64,000 bases of DNA, taken from Sorangium cellulosum. GTDB lineage: Bacteria > Myxococcota_A > Polyangia > Polyangiales > Polyangiaceae. Positions within the stretch are counted from its first letter, which is position 1, and each line of letters starts with the position of its first letter. Position numbers and translations under genes: made by a program. The stretch is taken from assembly GCF_004135735.1 (NCBI RefSeq), contig NZ_CP012670.1, forward strand, positions 10,301,501 through 10,365,500. Direction: 5' to 3'. Positions 1 through 8,434 of this stretch are shown here, one piece after another. Below the pieces are notes generated by a model. The model saw only the letters and a program-made list of their open reading frames with translations, was not told the DNA's origin and ran no database searches.

Positions 1-297
1 GGCCGCGGAGAGCGCCACGCGGAGCGCGCCGCACCGCCGGTAGCCCACGTCGATCCCGGTCGCCTCGGCGAGCGACGCGACGAGCTCCGGGTAGAGGGCC
101 CGGCTGGCCAGGCAGAGCCGCGCCATGGGGCCGTCGCCCGCGGCCTCGAGCTGCGGGCCGAGGATCCCGGCCGCGGCCCAGGAAGCGCCCTCGCCCGGGT
201 TGCGCTCGAGGACGCGGACGGAGAGCCCGCGCCGGGCGAGCGAGAGCGCCGATGCGCACCCGGCCACGCCGGCCCCGATCACGACGACATCGCTCAT
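1..297 (-). CDS. thiO: Glycine oxidase ThiO-like FAD-dependent amine oxidase (N-terminal 99 residues; gene runs off the window)
   Basis: The first 99 residues of an FAD-dependent oxidase of the DAO/ThiO family are present; the C-terminal part lies beyond base 1. The start opens directly into a Rossmann beta-alpha-beta fold with GAGVAGCASAL (GxGxxG) and an acidic residue ending the second strand (RVLERN). It is followed by ASWAAAGILGPQ, the glycine oxidase signature around the flavin, and GIDVGYRRCGALRVAL, which matches ThiO well. ThiO oxidises glycine to iminoglycine for the thiazole ring of thiamine. Only the N-terminus is visible, so another DAO-family oxidase cannot be excluded. The ATG at 297 has no Shine-Dalgarno sequence but lies 7 bases after a TATGCA hexamer, suggesting a leaderless mRNA. 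Confidence 0.75.
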   Translation of the reverse strand, partial: MSDVVVIGAGVAGCASALSLARRGLSVRVLERNPGEGASWAAAGILGPQLEAAGDGPMARLCLASRALYPELVASLAEATGIDVGYRRCGALRVALSAA

Positions 298-304
298 CGC
301 CGCG

Positions 305-310
305 TGCATA
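305..310 (-). promoter_or_regulatory. Putative -10 element of a leaderless promoter for the ThiO-like gene
   Basis: On the minus strand this reads TATGCA and lies 7 bases before the ATG. TA steps are rare in this GC-rich DNA, and similar hexamers recur at the same distance before other genes here. No convincing -35 was seen. Confidence 0.35.
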
Positions 311-401
311 GCACGCCGGGCGCCGGGAGCAGCCGCACAACCTGGAGCGCGCCGCCCGCGACGCGCCGCGACGCTCGCGCCGCCGCCGTCCGGGCGCCTG
401 C

Positions 402-1763
402 TCAGGTGAGCGGCAGGGCGCCCCCGGTGTTCAGCGCGTCCTCGCCGAAGCTCGTGACGTCCTCGAAGCCCATGTAGTGGAAGCAGCTCACGAGCATGTC
501 GGCGAAGGAGCGTTTGTTGTCGAAGTCGAGCAGCCGCCCGCGCCGGAAGTGGTCGTGCGCCTTGCCCGCGAAGACGACCAGGCTGTCGTTGATGCTGTGG
601 GTGTCGCCCTGCCCGAGCTCGTTCCAGTGCACGACGAGCGTGTGGTCCCAGAGCGTGCCGTCGCCGTCGCTCGTGCTCTTCAAGATCTCGTAGAGCTTGG
701 TGTTCTGCTGCCAGAGGTGCTTGTGGATCTTGCGTATGTCGGCGAACGCGGCGTCGTCGCTGTTGTGCGAGATGTCGTGGTGACCCTCGCTGAGGCCCAG
801 GTTCGAGTAGACGCGGTTGCTGGTGTTGCCGCTCCAGTTGAAGTTCACCACGCGCGTCAGGTCGCAGGCGAACGCCAGGGCGCTGATCTTGAAGAACAGC
901 TCGCCCATGATCACGTGGTTCTCGTCCTTGTAGGGGTCGAGCCGCTCGCCGAGCGGGGTCGGCGCGCACGCGGCCGCGTCGCTGGGGGCCTGGAGCGCGC
1001 GCTCGACGTCGCGGATCGCCTCGAGGTGCTGCTGGACCTTGGCGCGGTCCTCGGCGCCGAGCTTGGTGAGGAGGGTGTTGCCCTCCTCGCGCACCAGATC
1101 GATGGCCGATTGCCGCTTCGCCAGGCGCCTCAGCACCTCTTGCTGCGCGGCCCCGTCGGACGCGAAGCTGAAGATGCGGGCGTAGGCCTCGTACGGATCG
1201 GTCTCCGGCGGGATCGGGTTCTGCTCGCCCACGGGGCCCGCGTGGGCGTGCGTGTTCCAGATGTTGTTGTACTTCTGCCCGATGCGGAACACGAGGTGCC
1301 GGTGCGCGACGCCTTCCTCGGCTTCCAGCACGCGACCGCCGATCACGTAATCGGCGCTCGGCCCTTCCACGTAACCGATGGTGGTCTCGGCGCCGCCGAT
1401 CGGGAACGACCCGGTGCCGGACTTCCACGGCGCGAGCGAGCTGCCGCCCTGCTGGTGGTTGTCGGCCCGCTCGTCCTCCGGCAGATTGTAGAAGCGCTTG
1501 TGCAGCTTGTTGATGAAGACGAGATCCTCGCGGTAAGGCTCGAGCGGGGCGAGGAACTCGCCGAGCTCGAAGCTCGTCTCCCCGGCGGCGCTGAAGCGCT
1601 TCGCCGTCTGGTCGCCGTTCGCCTGGAATACGAACATGATGCGGCGCGGGGAGGGCGCCGGCTGGGCGCGCGCGCGGCTCGGGCGCATGGCGTCGAGGAA
1701 CGGGAGCGCGAGCGCAACACCGGATGCGCCACGCAGGAAGGTTCGGCGGCTCAGCGGTCTCAT
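402..1763 (-). CDS. DUF1552 family Tat-exported protein
   Basis: A 453-residue protein of the DUF1552 family, known mostly from planctomycetes and myxobacteria and of unknown biochemical role. It begins with a twin-arginine signal (SRRTFLRG, then the hydrophobic stretch ASGVALALPFL), so it is probably folded and cofactor-loaded before export. Family-typical segments follow: FVFQANGDQTAKRF near the N-terminus, GGSSLAPWKSGTGSFPIGG in the middle, and LSEGHHDISHN and WNELGQGDTHS in the C-terminal half. The ATG overlaps the stop codon of the upstream DUF1592 gene (ATGA, 1760-1763), so the two are translationally coupled. These two families are habitually adjacent, implying a shared periplasmic function, plausibly redox-linked given the haem motif in the partner. 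Confidence 0.88.
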   Translation of the reverse strand: MRPLSRRTFLRGASGVALALPFLDAMRPSRARAQPAPSPRRIMFVFQANGDQTAKRFSAAGETSFELGEFLAPLEPYREDLVFINKLHKRFYNLPEDERADNHQQGGSSLAPWKSGTGSFPIGGAETTIGYVEGPSADYVIGGRVLEAEEGVAHRHLVFRIGQKYNNIWNTHAHAGPVGEQNPIPPETDPYEAYARIFSFASDGAAQQEVLRRLAKRQSAIDLVREEGNTLLTKLGAEDRAKVQQHLEAIRDVERALQAPSDAAACAPTPLGERLDPYKDENHVIMGELFFKISALAFACDLTRVVNFNWSGNTSNRVYSNLGLSEGHHDISHNSDDAAFADIRKIHKHLWQQNTKLYEILKSTSDGDGTLWDHTLVVHWNELGQGDTHSINDSLVVFAGKAHDHFRRGRLLDFDNKRSFADMLVSCFHYMGFEDVTSFGEDALNTGGALPLT

Positions 1764-3523
1764 GGGGTCTCCGGGTTGATCACGGGGCGGTAGCGGAAGG
1801 CGTCGGTCTGCGCGAGCGCGACCACGAGCTCGGACAGGCTGTAGCCGCTCTCCTTGAACGCGGTCGAGAGCGCCGCCATCGAGCAGCGGTCGGCGTCGGT
1901 CGTGTCGCGGCCGAAGAAGAAGCGGAAGTTCTGCAGCACGTAGCAGGCGCGCGCCTCCTCGCTCTGCGCGAGGCGCTGGCCCAGCTCGGCGGCGCTCGCC
2001 AGGGGGCCGTTGACGTCGAGCGTGGCCGTGATGTCGCTCGAGGTGTCGACCGGCCTGCCGTCCTCGTCCACGGTGCGGGAGCGGCCCACGGCGTCGAACG
2101 ACTCGAACACCACGCCGATGGGATCCATCAGCGCGTGGCACCCCGCGCAGCTCGGCTCGGTGCGGTGGAGCTCGAGGCGCTCGCGCTGCGAGAGCTCCGC
2201 GCCCAGGCCCTCGAGATCGAGCTGCACGTCGTTGGGGGGAGCGGGCACGAGCCGGCACAGCAGATCGGTGCGCACCTTGAGGCCGCGCCGGACGATCGAG
2301 GTGCGCGTCGCCTTGTCGCGCGCGAGCAGCATGCCCTGGGTCAGCACGCCCGCGCGGCCGGGCATGTCGACCTTGACGAACGCGTCGCCGCTCACGCCGC
2401 TCACGCCGTAGTGCTGCGCGAGCGGGCCGTTCACGAAGCTGTAGTCGGCGGTGAGGAGCTCGTCGAACGAGCCGCTCGGGCTCGAGAACAGGCTCTTCAC
2501 GAACGCGCGCGTCTCCTCTTGGAGCAGGGCGGGCAGGCCGGGCACGAGGTCCGGATACACGGCCGGATCGCGCGTCATGCCGCTCAGGAGGTCGGTGTCG
2601 AGCCACTGGTCGAAGTACTCGAAGAGGCGGTCGGCCCTGGGATCGGCCAGCATGCGCCGCACCTGGGCCTCGATCTGCTCCGGCGTGCCGAGCTCGTCCG
2701 CCGCCGCCGCGCGCGTGAGCTCCTCGTCCGGCTGCGACTGCCAGACCAGGTACGAGAGCCGCGAGGCCATCTCGTAGGGCGTCGGCTCGGTGACGTCCCC
2801 CGCGCTCGGCTTTCCGAGCTCGACCCGATAGAGCACGTTCGGCGACTGCAGCATGCTGAAGACGACCCACTCGATGCCGTCCTCGAAGGCGTGCCCGTCC
2901 GCGCCCGCGGTGAAGCGCTCCTCGTAGCGCTGGATCTCGGCCTCGGTGAGCGGCCTCCGGTACGCCCTGCCGCCGAAGGTGCGGATGAAGTCGCGCGCGC
3001 ACTCGAGCTCACCGAGCGCCGCCGGATCGCAGGAGACCAGGCCCGGGGCGCGCGCCGCGACGGCGGCGATCTGCTCGGCCGCGTCGAGGTACTTCTGGGC
3101 GACGAGCGAGCCGACGGTCAAGAAGCTCGCGTTGTTGCGGAAGCCGAGCGACTCGGGCTCGTGCGGGAACGTGGCGACCGCCGTGTCGACGGTGGAGGCC
3201 ACGCCCGGGACGCCGGCGAAGAGATCTTTCAGCGTGTTGGAGTACTCGTGGTTGCTGAGGCGGCGGAGCGGCGCCGGGCCGGGCTGCGGCGCCTGGCAGA
3301 AGGGCGAGGCCAGCACGTCTTCCGGGTCCTCCGGAACCTGGGCGCTCCCGGGCCCGGTGCCGCCCGCGCTCCCGGGGCCCGCGCCGGGCTCCGTGGGCTC
3401 GCCGGTGCCGCCGATCCGGCCGTTGCACGCCGCGACGAGCGCGAGCAAGAGCGGCGCAGCGTGCCTGAGTCTTGAGCCGGGGCGCTTGAGAGGCCAGCGA
3501 TGCGTGTGTTGCTCGGGGTTCAC
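1760..3523 (-). CDS. DUF1592 family (DUF1587/1592/1588/1585) haem-motif lipoprotein
   Basis: About 587 residues with the usual planctomycete/myxobacterial domain string: DUF1587 (LRRLSNHEYSNTLKDLF), DUF1592 (SRLSYLVWQSQPDEEL and KSLFSSPSGSFDELLTADYSFVN), DUF1588 (GRAGVLTQGMLLA then EPSCAGCHALMDPIG) and DUF1585 at the C-terminus (NFRFFFGRDTTDADRCSM). CAGCH is a CxxCH c-type haem attachment motif. The N-terminus has a signal ending in LLALVAAC, a lipobox, followed by a Gly/Pro linker. I chose the GTG at 3523 because GGAGGAGA precedes it by two bases; an in-frame start at 3556 exists. The stop overlaps the ATG of the DUF1552 gene, so they form one operon. The biochemical role is unknown. Confidence 0.87.
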   Translation of the reverse strand: MNPEQHTHRWPLKRPGSRLRHAAPLLLALVAACNGRIGGTGEPTEPGAGPGSAGGTGPGSAQVPEDPEDVLASPFCQAPQPGPAPLRRLSNHEYSNTLKDLFAGVPGVASTVDTAVATFPHEPESLGFRNNASFLTVGSLVAQKYLDAAEQIAAVAARAPGLVSCDPAALGELECARDFIRTFGGRAYRRPLTEAEIQRYEERFTAGADGHAFEDGIEWVVFSMLQSPNVLYRVELGKPSAGDVTEPTPYEMASRLSYLVWQSQPDEELTRAAAADELGTPEQIEAQVRRMLADPRADRLFEYFDQWLDTDLLSGMTRDPAVYPDLVPGLPALLQEETRAFVKSLFSSPSGSFDELLTADYSFVNGPLAQHYGVSGVSGDAFVKVDMPGRAGVLTQGMLLARDKATRTSIVRRGLKVRTDLLCRLVPAPPNDVQLDLEGLGAELSQRERLELHRTEPSCAGCHALMDPIGVVFESFDAVGRSRTVDEDGRPVDTSSDITATLDVNGPLASAAELGQRLAQSEEARACYVLQNFRFFFGRDTTDADRCSMAALSTAFKESGYSLSELVVALAQTDAFRYRPVINPETP

Positions 3524-4496
3524 CGTCTCCTCCACGCCGCGCCTGACGAGAGGCACGAGCCGGTGCGGGCGCCGACCACATGGGTCGCCACCGACATGGG
3601 TTCGCGGCGCTGCGACTCAACAGCGCCGAGGTGCCCAACGTACCAGACGCCGTCCGGTCAGGCACACGCCGCGGGCCAATCGCGAGCACTTTTGTGCGCC
3701 AACGACGCACTCGCTCACTCATTTTTCTCTGCTCTCGCGGCGTTTTCGAGCCTCGACGGCAGCGGCGCCTCGCGCGATATCGAACATTGCTGCCGGGAGT
3801 AAATTGCTTTCGCTGTCAGCGATTCACGCCTTGCGCGGGCCCGCTCGCGCCCTCCGTCCCATCCTTTGAGGCGACAGAAGACCTCTCACGCGATCCGCTC
3901 CTCCTGGAAAGGGGTGCTGGGGCAGCCACCTGCCCGCGCATCGTCGTTCCCCGCTCCTCTCGGCGTCCTCGGCGCCTCGGCGGTTCACGAATCTGCGCCC
4001 GTCAGGGAGGTTCAGCCCGTCTGTCGCCCGAGCACCACTGCGGAAGTTGCCCCGGATCGGCAGAAGAACCGCTGATCGCGGAGTGGTCCACGCGCTCTCC
4101 GAAGATCCCATGATACGCCCCGCTCGCGCCCGGCTCGCCTTCGCGCCCATCGAGGATCGCGCCGGCTGGTGTGTCATCGATCCAGAATTGGATCCGTGCT
4201 CGGCGGTAGCTCAAGCAGTCATTCTCGATCTCTTCGGGCATCCTTCTTCGGGGCTCAAGGCCATCTGCCACGGGTGACGGGCGGCCCATCGGGCTGACCC
4301 GGCCGGGCGTTCGCGCCCTCGCCAGTCACCGCTCTTGAGACCGCACACCATCGCTGGTGGACGCACCCGGCGCTCCCTCGGATCGGGGTCGCCGCGGCCG
4401 CGCTGCGGCGTCGATGCTCTCTCGGCACCTCGCGACGTCATCGGCGGAGCGCGGTCCAGTCCGCCGCGAGTATGCTCTCGGGGCGAGGAGGACAGG
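3524..4496. other. Non-coding stretch between divergent genes
   Basis: About 970 bases without a convincing gene. Open frames on both strands are short, lack family features and conflict with one another. The stretch is less GC-rich near 3715-3810 (runs such as CATTTTTCTCTG), consistent with promoters for the divergent flanking genes. It also carries the CGCCGAGG-type repeat at 3951-3990. A decayed gene between 4000 and 4290 cannot be ruled out, because both strands are open there. Confidence 0.5.
3951..3990. repeat. 'CGCCGAGGCGCCGAGGACGCCGAGAG' class dispersed repeat
   Basis: On the minus strand it reads AACCGCCGAGGCGCCGAGG followed by ACGCCGAGAGGAGCGG and would encode NRRGAEDAERSGERR. I recall this translated pattern from intergenic repeats in several environmental phyla; it is not a gene. 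Copy number elsewhere cannot be judged from this window. Confidence 0.45.
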
Positions 4497-5663
4497 ATGC
4501 GACGATCGCTTGCGCTGATCTTGTGCGTGTCAATGGCGACCGTGCTCGGGGCCTGCGGGGGCGACCCGAGCGGGGGCGGAGAGGCGACCGCCGCGGGGGG
4601 CACCGGCGCGTCGAGCGCCTCGGGGGGCGCGACGGGCCCGGGCGGCGCGCCCCCGGAGTCTCCCGCGCATCATGGCGGCGGCCCGGCGGCGGGCAACCCC
4701 GACGGGACCTGCGCCGTGCCCGCCGAGGCGCAGGCCGCCGACACCTCGTCCCCGACGACGGTGATCGGCGACGGGACCAGGGAGAGCTGCACCTCGGAGG
4801 CCGTGGTCAGCGCCGTGGCGCGCGGCGGCATCATCATCTTCGACTGTGGCCCTGACCCGATCACCATCACGCTCGAGGAGACCGCGAAGATCTTCAACGA
4901 TACGGGCCCCGAGATCGTGATCGACGGCGGCGGGCTCGTGACCCTGAGCGGCGGCGGGCGGCGGCGCATCCTCTACATGAACACCTGCGACGAGGCGCAG
5001 GTCTGGACGACATCGCACTGCGACGACCAGGATCACCCGCGCCTGACCGTCCAGAACCTCACCTTCATCGAGGGCGAATCGACCGACGACGACGACGAGG
5101 GCGGCGGCGCCATCTTCGCGCGAGGTGGGCGCCTGAGGGTCATCAACTCACGCTTCTTCAACAACGTGTGCGACCCGACCGGCCCGGACCTCGGCGGCGC
5201 CGCGATCCGGGCCCTCATGCAGCACGACGGCCTGCCGCTCTACGTGGTGAACAGCACCTTCGGCGGCGCCGAGGGCTACGGGAACGAGTGCGCCAACGGC
5301 GGCGGCATCAGCAGCATCGGCGTCTCCTGGACGGTCATCAACAGCCTGTTTTCCCACAACCGCGCGCTCGGCAACGGCGGTAATCCCGCCGGCGCAGGGA
5401 CGCCGGGCGGCGGCAGCGGCGGGGCCATCTACAACGACGGCAACACCATGACGCTCTCGCTCTGCGGGACCCGGATCGAGCGGAACGCGGTGAACGCCCA
5501 CGGGAGCGCGATCTTCTTCGTGACCAACGACCACACGGGGAACATCGTCATCGACCGTTCGGTGATCACCGGCAACGTCGGCGGCTCGTGGTACCCGACC
5601 TACCCGCAGATCTCGAACCACGACGACACCCCGATCACGGTCACGGGCTCGACCATCGAGTGA
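4497..5663 (+). CDS. Right-handed beta-helix (Pmp-like) lipoprotein
   Basis: A 388-residue predicted lipoprotein. A short signal (MRRSLALILCVSMATVLGAC) ends in a lipobox, followed by a Gly/Ala-rich linker to about residue 70. The rest looks like a right-handed parallel beta-helix: repeated turns with GGAIFARGGRLRVINSRFFNN, GGISSIGVSWTVINSLFSHN and GGAIYNDGNTMTLSLCGTRIERN, the GGAI...FxxN pattern of polymorphic membrane/adhesin families. A probable role is surface attachment or polysaccharide interaction; no catalytic residues are recognisable. The ATG is preceded by GAGGAGGACAGG, an adequate ribosome binding site. An upstream in-frame extension to 4335 lacks a signal and is rejected. Confidence 0.8.
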   Translation: MRRSLALILCVSMATVLGACGGDPSGGGEATAAGGTGASSASGGATGPGGAPPESPAHHGGGPAAGNPDGTCAVPAEAQAADTSSPTTVIGDGTRESCTSEAVVSAVARGGIIIFDCGPDPITITLEETAKIFNDTGPEIVIDGGGLVTLSGGGRRRILYMNTCDEAQVWTTSHCDDQDHPRLTVQNLTFIEGESTDDDDEGGGAIFARGGRLRVINSRFFNNVCDPTGPDLGGAAIRALMQHDGLPLYVVNSTFGGAEGYGNECANGGGISSIGVSWTVINSLFSHNRALGNGGNPAGAGTPGGGSGGAIYNDGNTMTLSLCGTRIERNAVNAHGSAIFFVTNDHTGNIVIDRSVITGNVGGSWYPTYPQISNHDDTPITVTGSTIE

Positions 5664-5878
5664 GCGCGGCCGGTCCGGCGCGGCGCGGTCGTCGAAGGCC
5701 CAGGGAGCGGAGGCCTGGTGGCGCCCACGCCCGCGCGAGGGCGGGGGCGTCCGCGTCGGGGGGGCGAGGCTCGGCGGCCGCGCGGCGTGGTGCGCGTGAC
5801 GGCGCCCCCCTGGCGTCGCGTGGGAGCTCCTCGCGCCGCTCGCCGCGGTCCTGAAGGAAGGACGTGCCCCTCGATCGG

Positions 5879-6952
5879 CTACGCCGACGTCGCTCCACCG
5901 CCCTCTCTGGCTGCCGCTGCGGGACCGGGCGTCGCCGCGGCGTCGGACGCGCTCGCGGCGGCTCGTGGCGCTTCCGCCGCGGCGTCGGACGCGCTCGCGG
6001 TGGCTCGTGGCGCTTCCGCCGCGGCGTCGGACGCGCTCGCGGCGGCTCGTGACGCTTCCGCCGCGGCGTCGGACGCGCTCGCGGCGGCTCGTGACGCTTC
6101 CGCCGCGGTGTCGGGCGCCCCCGCAGCAGCTCGTGACGCTTCCGCCGCGGTGTCGGGCGTCTTCGCGTCGGCCGTGGGCGCCTTCACCGCGGCCGGGCCC
6201 CCCGTGGCCGCTCCCTCGGTGGCCTTGGCCGGGCCCTCCGTGGCCGTGGCCGCTCCCTCTGTGGCCGTGGCCGCTCCCTCCGTGGCCGTGGCCGGGCCCT
6301 CCGTGGCCGTGGCCGCTCCCTCTGTGGCCGTGGCCGCTCCCTCGGTGGCCTTGGCCGCTCCCTCCGTGACCTTGGCCGGGCCCTCGGTGGCCTTGGCCGG
6401 GCCCTCGGTGGCCTTGGCCGGGCCCTCGGTGGCCTTGGCCGGGCCCTCCGGCGCCTTCGCCGTCGCCGCCGCGGCCTTCGCCTTCTTCTCCTTTGCGGCC
6501 TTCGCCTCGAGCGCCCCCGCCGCGATCGGCTCGCGCTTGCCGTGGCCGACCGCGCGCGGATCGCCGTACGGGAACGCCGCGCTCCCGCTCGCGTCGATCG
6601 GCTTGCGCAGCGCGTCCGGATCCGCCGACGGCCGCGGCGGCGGCGCGATCGGGCGCGGCGCGCGCAGCCGGTTGCCCGGGCCCGCCTGCGTCCAGACCTG
6701 CACGTCGCCGAGCACGCGCGTCCTGTTCGCCATCCGCCGCTGCCCGCGCACCCCGAGCAGCCGCTCGACGAACGTCGGCGGCGACGTCGCGCCCGGCTCC
6801 CCCTTCACCCAGCACGTGTAGTCGCCGATGCCCGTGCCGCGGAACGCCTCGCGGCACACCGCGATCCCGTGCTCGGCCGCGATGTCGCTGAGGAGCCGAC
6901 CCGGCTCGGTCTCGACCGTCCTGTGCTCGTTGACGAAGGTGACCCTGGGCAT
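5879..6952 (-). CDS. Degenerate 2Fe-2S ferredoxin-like domain fused to an Ala/Lys/Glu repeat tail
   Basis: A 357-residue protein in two parts. Residues 1-90 resemble a beta-grasp [2Fe-2S] ferredoxin domain (VTFVNEHRTVETEPGRLLSD, then GIAVC, then GDYTCWVKGEPG, and MANRTRVLGDVQVWTQ at the end, where functional members have a CQTRV-like stretch). Only two of the four expected cysteines remain (C33 and C47); the final cluster cysteine position reads N77, so cluster binding is doubtful. Residues from about 155 on are low-complexity: a 7-residue EGPAKAT/EGAATAT repeat, then a 14-residue AAEASRAAASASDA repeat. The tail resembles histone H1-like basic tails but is less basic. It lies 36 bases after the membrane protein gene at 6989-7699, probably in one operon. 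Confidence 0.72.
   Translation of the reverse strand: MPRVTFVNEHRTVETEPGRLLSDIAAEHGIAVCREAFRGTGIGDYTCWVKGEPGATSPPTFVERLLGVRGQRRMANRTRVLGDVQVWTQAGPGNRLRAPRPIAPPPRPSADPDALRKPIDASGSAAFPYGDPRAVGHGKREPIAAGALEAKAAKEKKAKAAAATAKAPEGPAKATEGPAKATEGPAKATEGPAKVTEGAAKATEGAATATEGAATATEGPATATEGAATATEGAATATEGPAKATEGAATGGPAAVKAPTADAKTPDTAAEASRAAAGAPDTAAEASRAAASASDAAAEASRAAASASDAAAEAPRATASASDAAAEAPRAAASASDAAATPGPAAAAREGGGATSA
5926..6160 (-). repeat. 42-bp in-frame tandem repeat (14-residue AAEASRAAASASDA unit)
   Basis: About five and a half copies of a 42-base unit coding for AAEASRAAASASDA variants in the C-terminal tail of the ferredoxin-like protein. The unit length is a multiple of three, so copy-number change keeps the frame. 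Confidence 0.8.
6203..6455 (-). repeat. 21-bp in-frame tandem repeat (7-residue EGPAKAT/EGAATAT unit)
   Basis: About twelve copies of a 21-base unit encoding EGPAKAT or EGAATAT. Two variant units alternate in blocks, suggesting growth by block duplication. Confidence 0.85.
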
Positions 6953-6988
6953 GTCTGGGCGGGAAGGTCGTGCGCCGCGCCCAGCGCG

Positions 6989-7699
6989 TCAAGAACCGGC
7001 GCTTCCGTCCTTTGCGTCCCTCACCCGGCGCAGCACCCGCGCGATGCCGAACAGGTTCCACCCGGCGAACCCGACGAACAGCGCCACGAGCGCGACCGCC
7101 CAGCGCGACGCGCGCGGGGAGCTGCCGTCGACGAGCAGCCACGCGCCGTCCGGCACGCCGGCGCCCGTCTGCTCCTCGACCTCGGCCGCGAGGCGCGCGT
7201 GCCGGATGCCCGCGCTCCGGAACGGCACGAGCCGCCCCGCGAACACGCTCGGCGGCACGAAGCGCGGGCCCTCGAACCCCTCCGGCACCCGGATCTCGAC
7301 CCAGAGCGCCGGGTTGCCGGCCACCGGCGAGAGCCGGAACGAGTCGCCCTCCGCGGCCCGGCCGTAGCGGATCGCGCCGCTCGTCCCGAGCAGCCCCGTG
7401 GCCCGCACGTAGCGGTTCGCGAGATCCGCCCCCGGGCGCAGCGGCGCGAGCTCGCCCACGTTGACGGGCTGGCCCGACGACAGCGCGTAGCGCGCCTCGC
7501 CGAGCAGGGCGAGCGCCATCCCCAGCGCGGCGATCGCGGTCACCGCCATCAGCGCCACCGTCACCGTGCGCGCCTGCCTCGGCGGCGCCGGCAGCGCGAG
7601 CAGCTCCGGATCGGGCCCGGTCGCGCCGAGACCAGGGCCGCGCGGGCCGCGCGGGCCGCGCGGGAAGGTTTCCAGGGTCGAGGTCGGGTCGGTGGGCAC
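6989..7699 (-). CDS. Two-helix membrane protein of unknown function
   Basis: A 236-residue protein I do not recognise. After a Pro/Gly-rich N-terminal 45 residues, a membrane segment (VTVALMAVTAIAALGMALALL) leads to a roughly 125-residue extracytoplasmic domain (RYVRATGLLGTSGAIRYG, ALWVEIRVPEGFEGPRF). A second membrane helix near the C-terminus (WAVALVALFVGFAGWNLFGI) ends in a basic tail (RVLRRVRDAK). The topology and middle domain are loosely like membrane proteins with an OB-like fold between two helices. The GTG start at 7699 follows a TATACT hexamer by 9 bases, suggesting a leaderless message; an ATG at 7936 would add an unlikely Pro/Arg extension. The ferredoxin-like gene follows 36 bases downstream. 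Confidence 0.7.
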   Translation of the reverse strand: MPTDPTSTLETFPRGPRGPRGPGLGATGPDPELLALPAPPRQARTVTVALMAVTAIAALGMALALLGEARYALSSGQPVNVGELAPLRPGADLANRYVRATGLLGTSGAIRYGRAAEGDSFRLSPVAGNPALWVEIRVPEGFEGPRFVPPSVFAGRLVPFRSAGIRHARLAAEVEEQTGAGVPDGAWLLVDGSSPRASRWAVALVALFVGFAGWNLFGIARVLRRVRDAKDGSAGS

Positions 7700-7708
7700 G
7701 TGTCGCCG

Positions 7709-7714
7709 AGTATA
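7709..7714 (-). promoter_or_regulatory. Putative -10 (TATACT) of a leaderless promoter
   Basis: TATACT on the minus strand, five of six matches to the sigma-70 consensus, 9 bases before the GTG at 7699. No clear -35 is visible at 16-18 bases. Confidence 0.45.
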
Positions 7715-7786
7715 GCCGGAGCGAAGGCCGCGGTGCGGCGGCCGCGCCCGCCCTGTCCAAGACAACCACGCCCCGGGGCGGTTCCG

Positions 7787-7840
7787 GCCCGCCCGCGGCG
7801 GCCTGCCCGCCCGCGGCGGCTTGCCTGCCCGCGGCGGCTT
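7787..7840. repeat. 18-bp tandem repeat, three copies, in the intergenic region
   Basis: Three near-identical units of the form GCCCGCCCGCGGCGGCTT sit between the divergent genes, just upstream of the -10-like hexamer of the zinc-ribbon gene. Confidence 0.7.
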
Positions 7841-7843
7841 GCC

Positions 7844-7849
7844 TAGCCT
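7844..7849 (+). promoter_or_regulatory. Putative -10 (TAGCCT) of a leaderless promoter
   Basis: TAGCCT ends 7 bases before the ATG at 7857, which has no Shine-Dalgarno sequence. Support comes mainly from the same arrangement at other genes in this window. Confidence 0.3.
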
Positions 7850-7856
7850 GAGCGCG

Positions 7857-8396
7857 ATGCCGAAGAACGATAACGCCATCGTCTGCCCGTCGTGCGGCGC
7901 GAACAACGCCGCCGTGACGGCGAGCGGGCGCTGCATTGCGTGCGGCGCCCGGATGGACTCGCTGCGGCCCGCCCAGAGCTCCGACTTCGAGCGCCAGCGC
8001 CGCTACCAGCAGGAGGGCTTCTCGATCCTCTGGTGCCTCATCGCCCTCGTCCTGCAGAGCGTGCTGACCGCGGCGCTCATCGGCGGCCTGCCCATGCTCG
8101 TGCAGCAGCTCGACTTCGAGGGGTCGAACGGGATGATCGTCGCCATCCCCGTCTGGTTCCTCGGGGGCACCCTCCTCGGCATGATCTCGCCCGGCAAGAC
8201 GTTCCTCGAGCCGGTCGTCGCCTCGTTGCTCGTCGCGATCCCGACGGTCTTCTACCTCCTGCAGAGCCAGACCGTCCGGACGATGCCGCTTTTCATGTAC
8301 GTGATCATGGCGCTCATCGGCGTGCTCTTCACGCTGATCGGCGCCTACCTCGGCGAGCGCATCCAGCTCGGCCCGCCCCCGAAGGCGGCCGACTGA
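7857..8396 (+). CDS. Zinc-ribbon membrane protein
   Basis: A 179-residue protein with an N-terminal zinc ribbon (CPSCGANN then CIACGARM, a CxxC...CxxC site) and four predicted membrane helices: ILWCLIALVLQSVLTAALIGG, MIVAIPVWFLGGTLLGMI, PVVASLLVAIPTVFYLL and LFMYVIMALIGVLFTLIGAYL. The ribbon should face the cytoplasm and may bind metal, nucleic acid or a protein partner. No specific family is recognised. The gene is followed 38 bases later by a lipoprotein gene on the same strand, probably co-transcribed. Confidence 0.78.
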   Translation: MPKNDNAIVCPSCGANNAAVTASGRCIACGARMDSLRPAQSSDFERQRRYQQEGFSILWCLIALVLQSVLTAALIGGLPMLVQQLDFEGSNGMIVAIPVWFLGGTLLGMISPGKTFLEPVVASLLVAIPTVFYLLQSQTVRTMPLFMYVIMALIGVLFTLIGAYLGERIQLGPPPKAAD

Positions 8397-8434
8397 GGAC
8401 GCCCGGCGGGAGGACGCCCGGCGGGACGGGGAGC

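Noticed and set aside
4002..4289. Short minus-strand frame before the beta-helix lipoprotein
   Set aside because: No recognisable domain; both strands are open over the same interval. A decayed gene is possible but cannot be supported.
5718..6821. Plus-strand 367-codon open frame
   Set aside because: Antisense shadow of the repeat-tailed ferredoxin-like protein; no start signal or family features.
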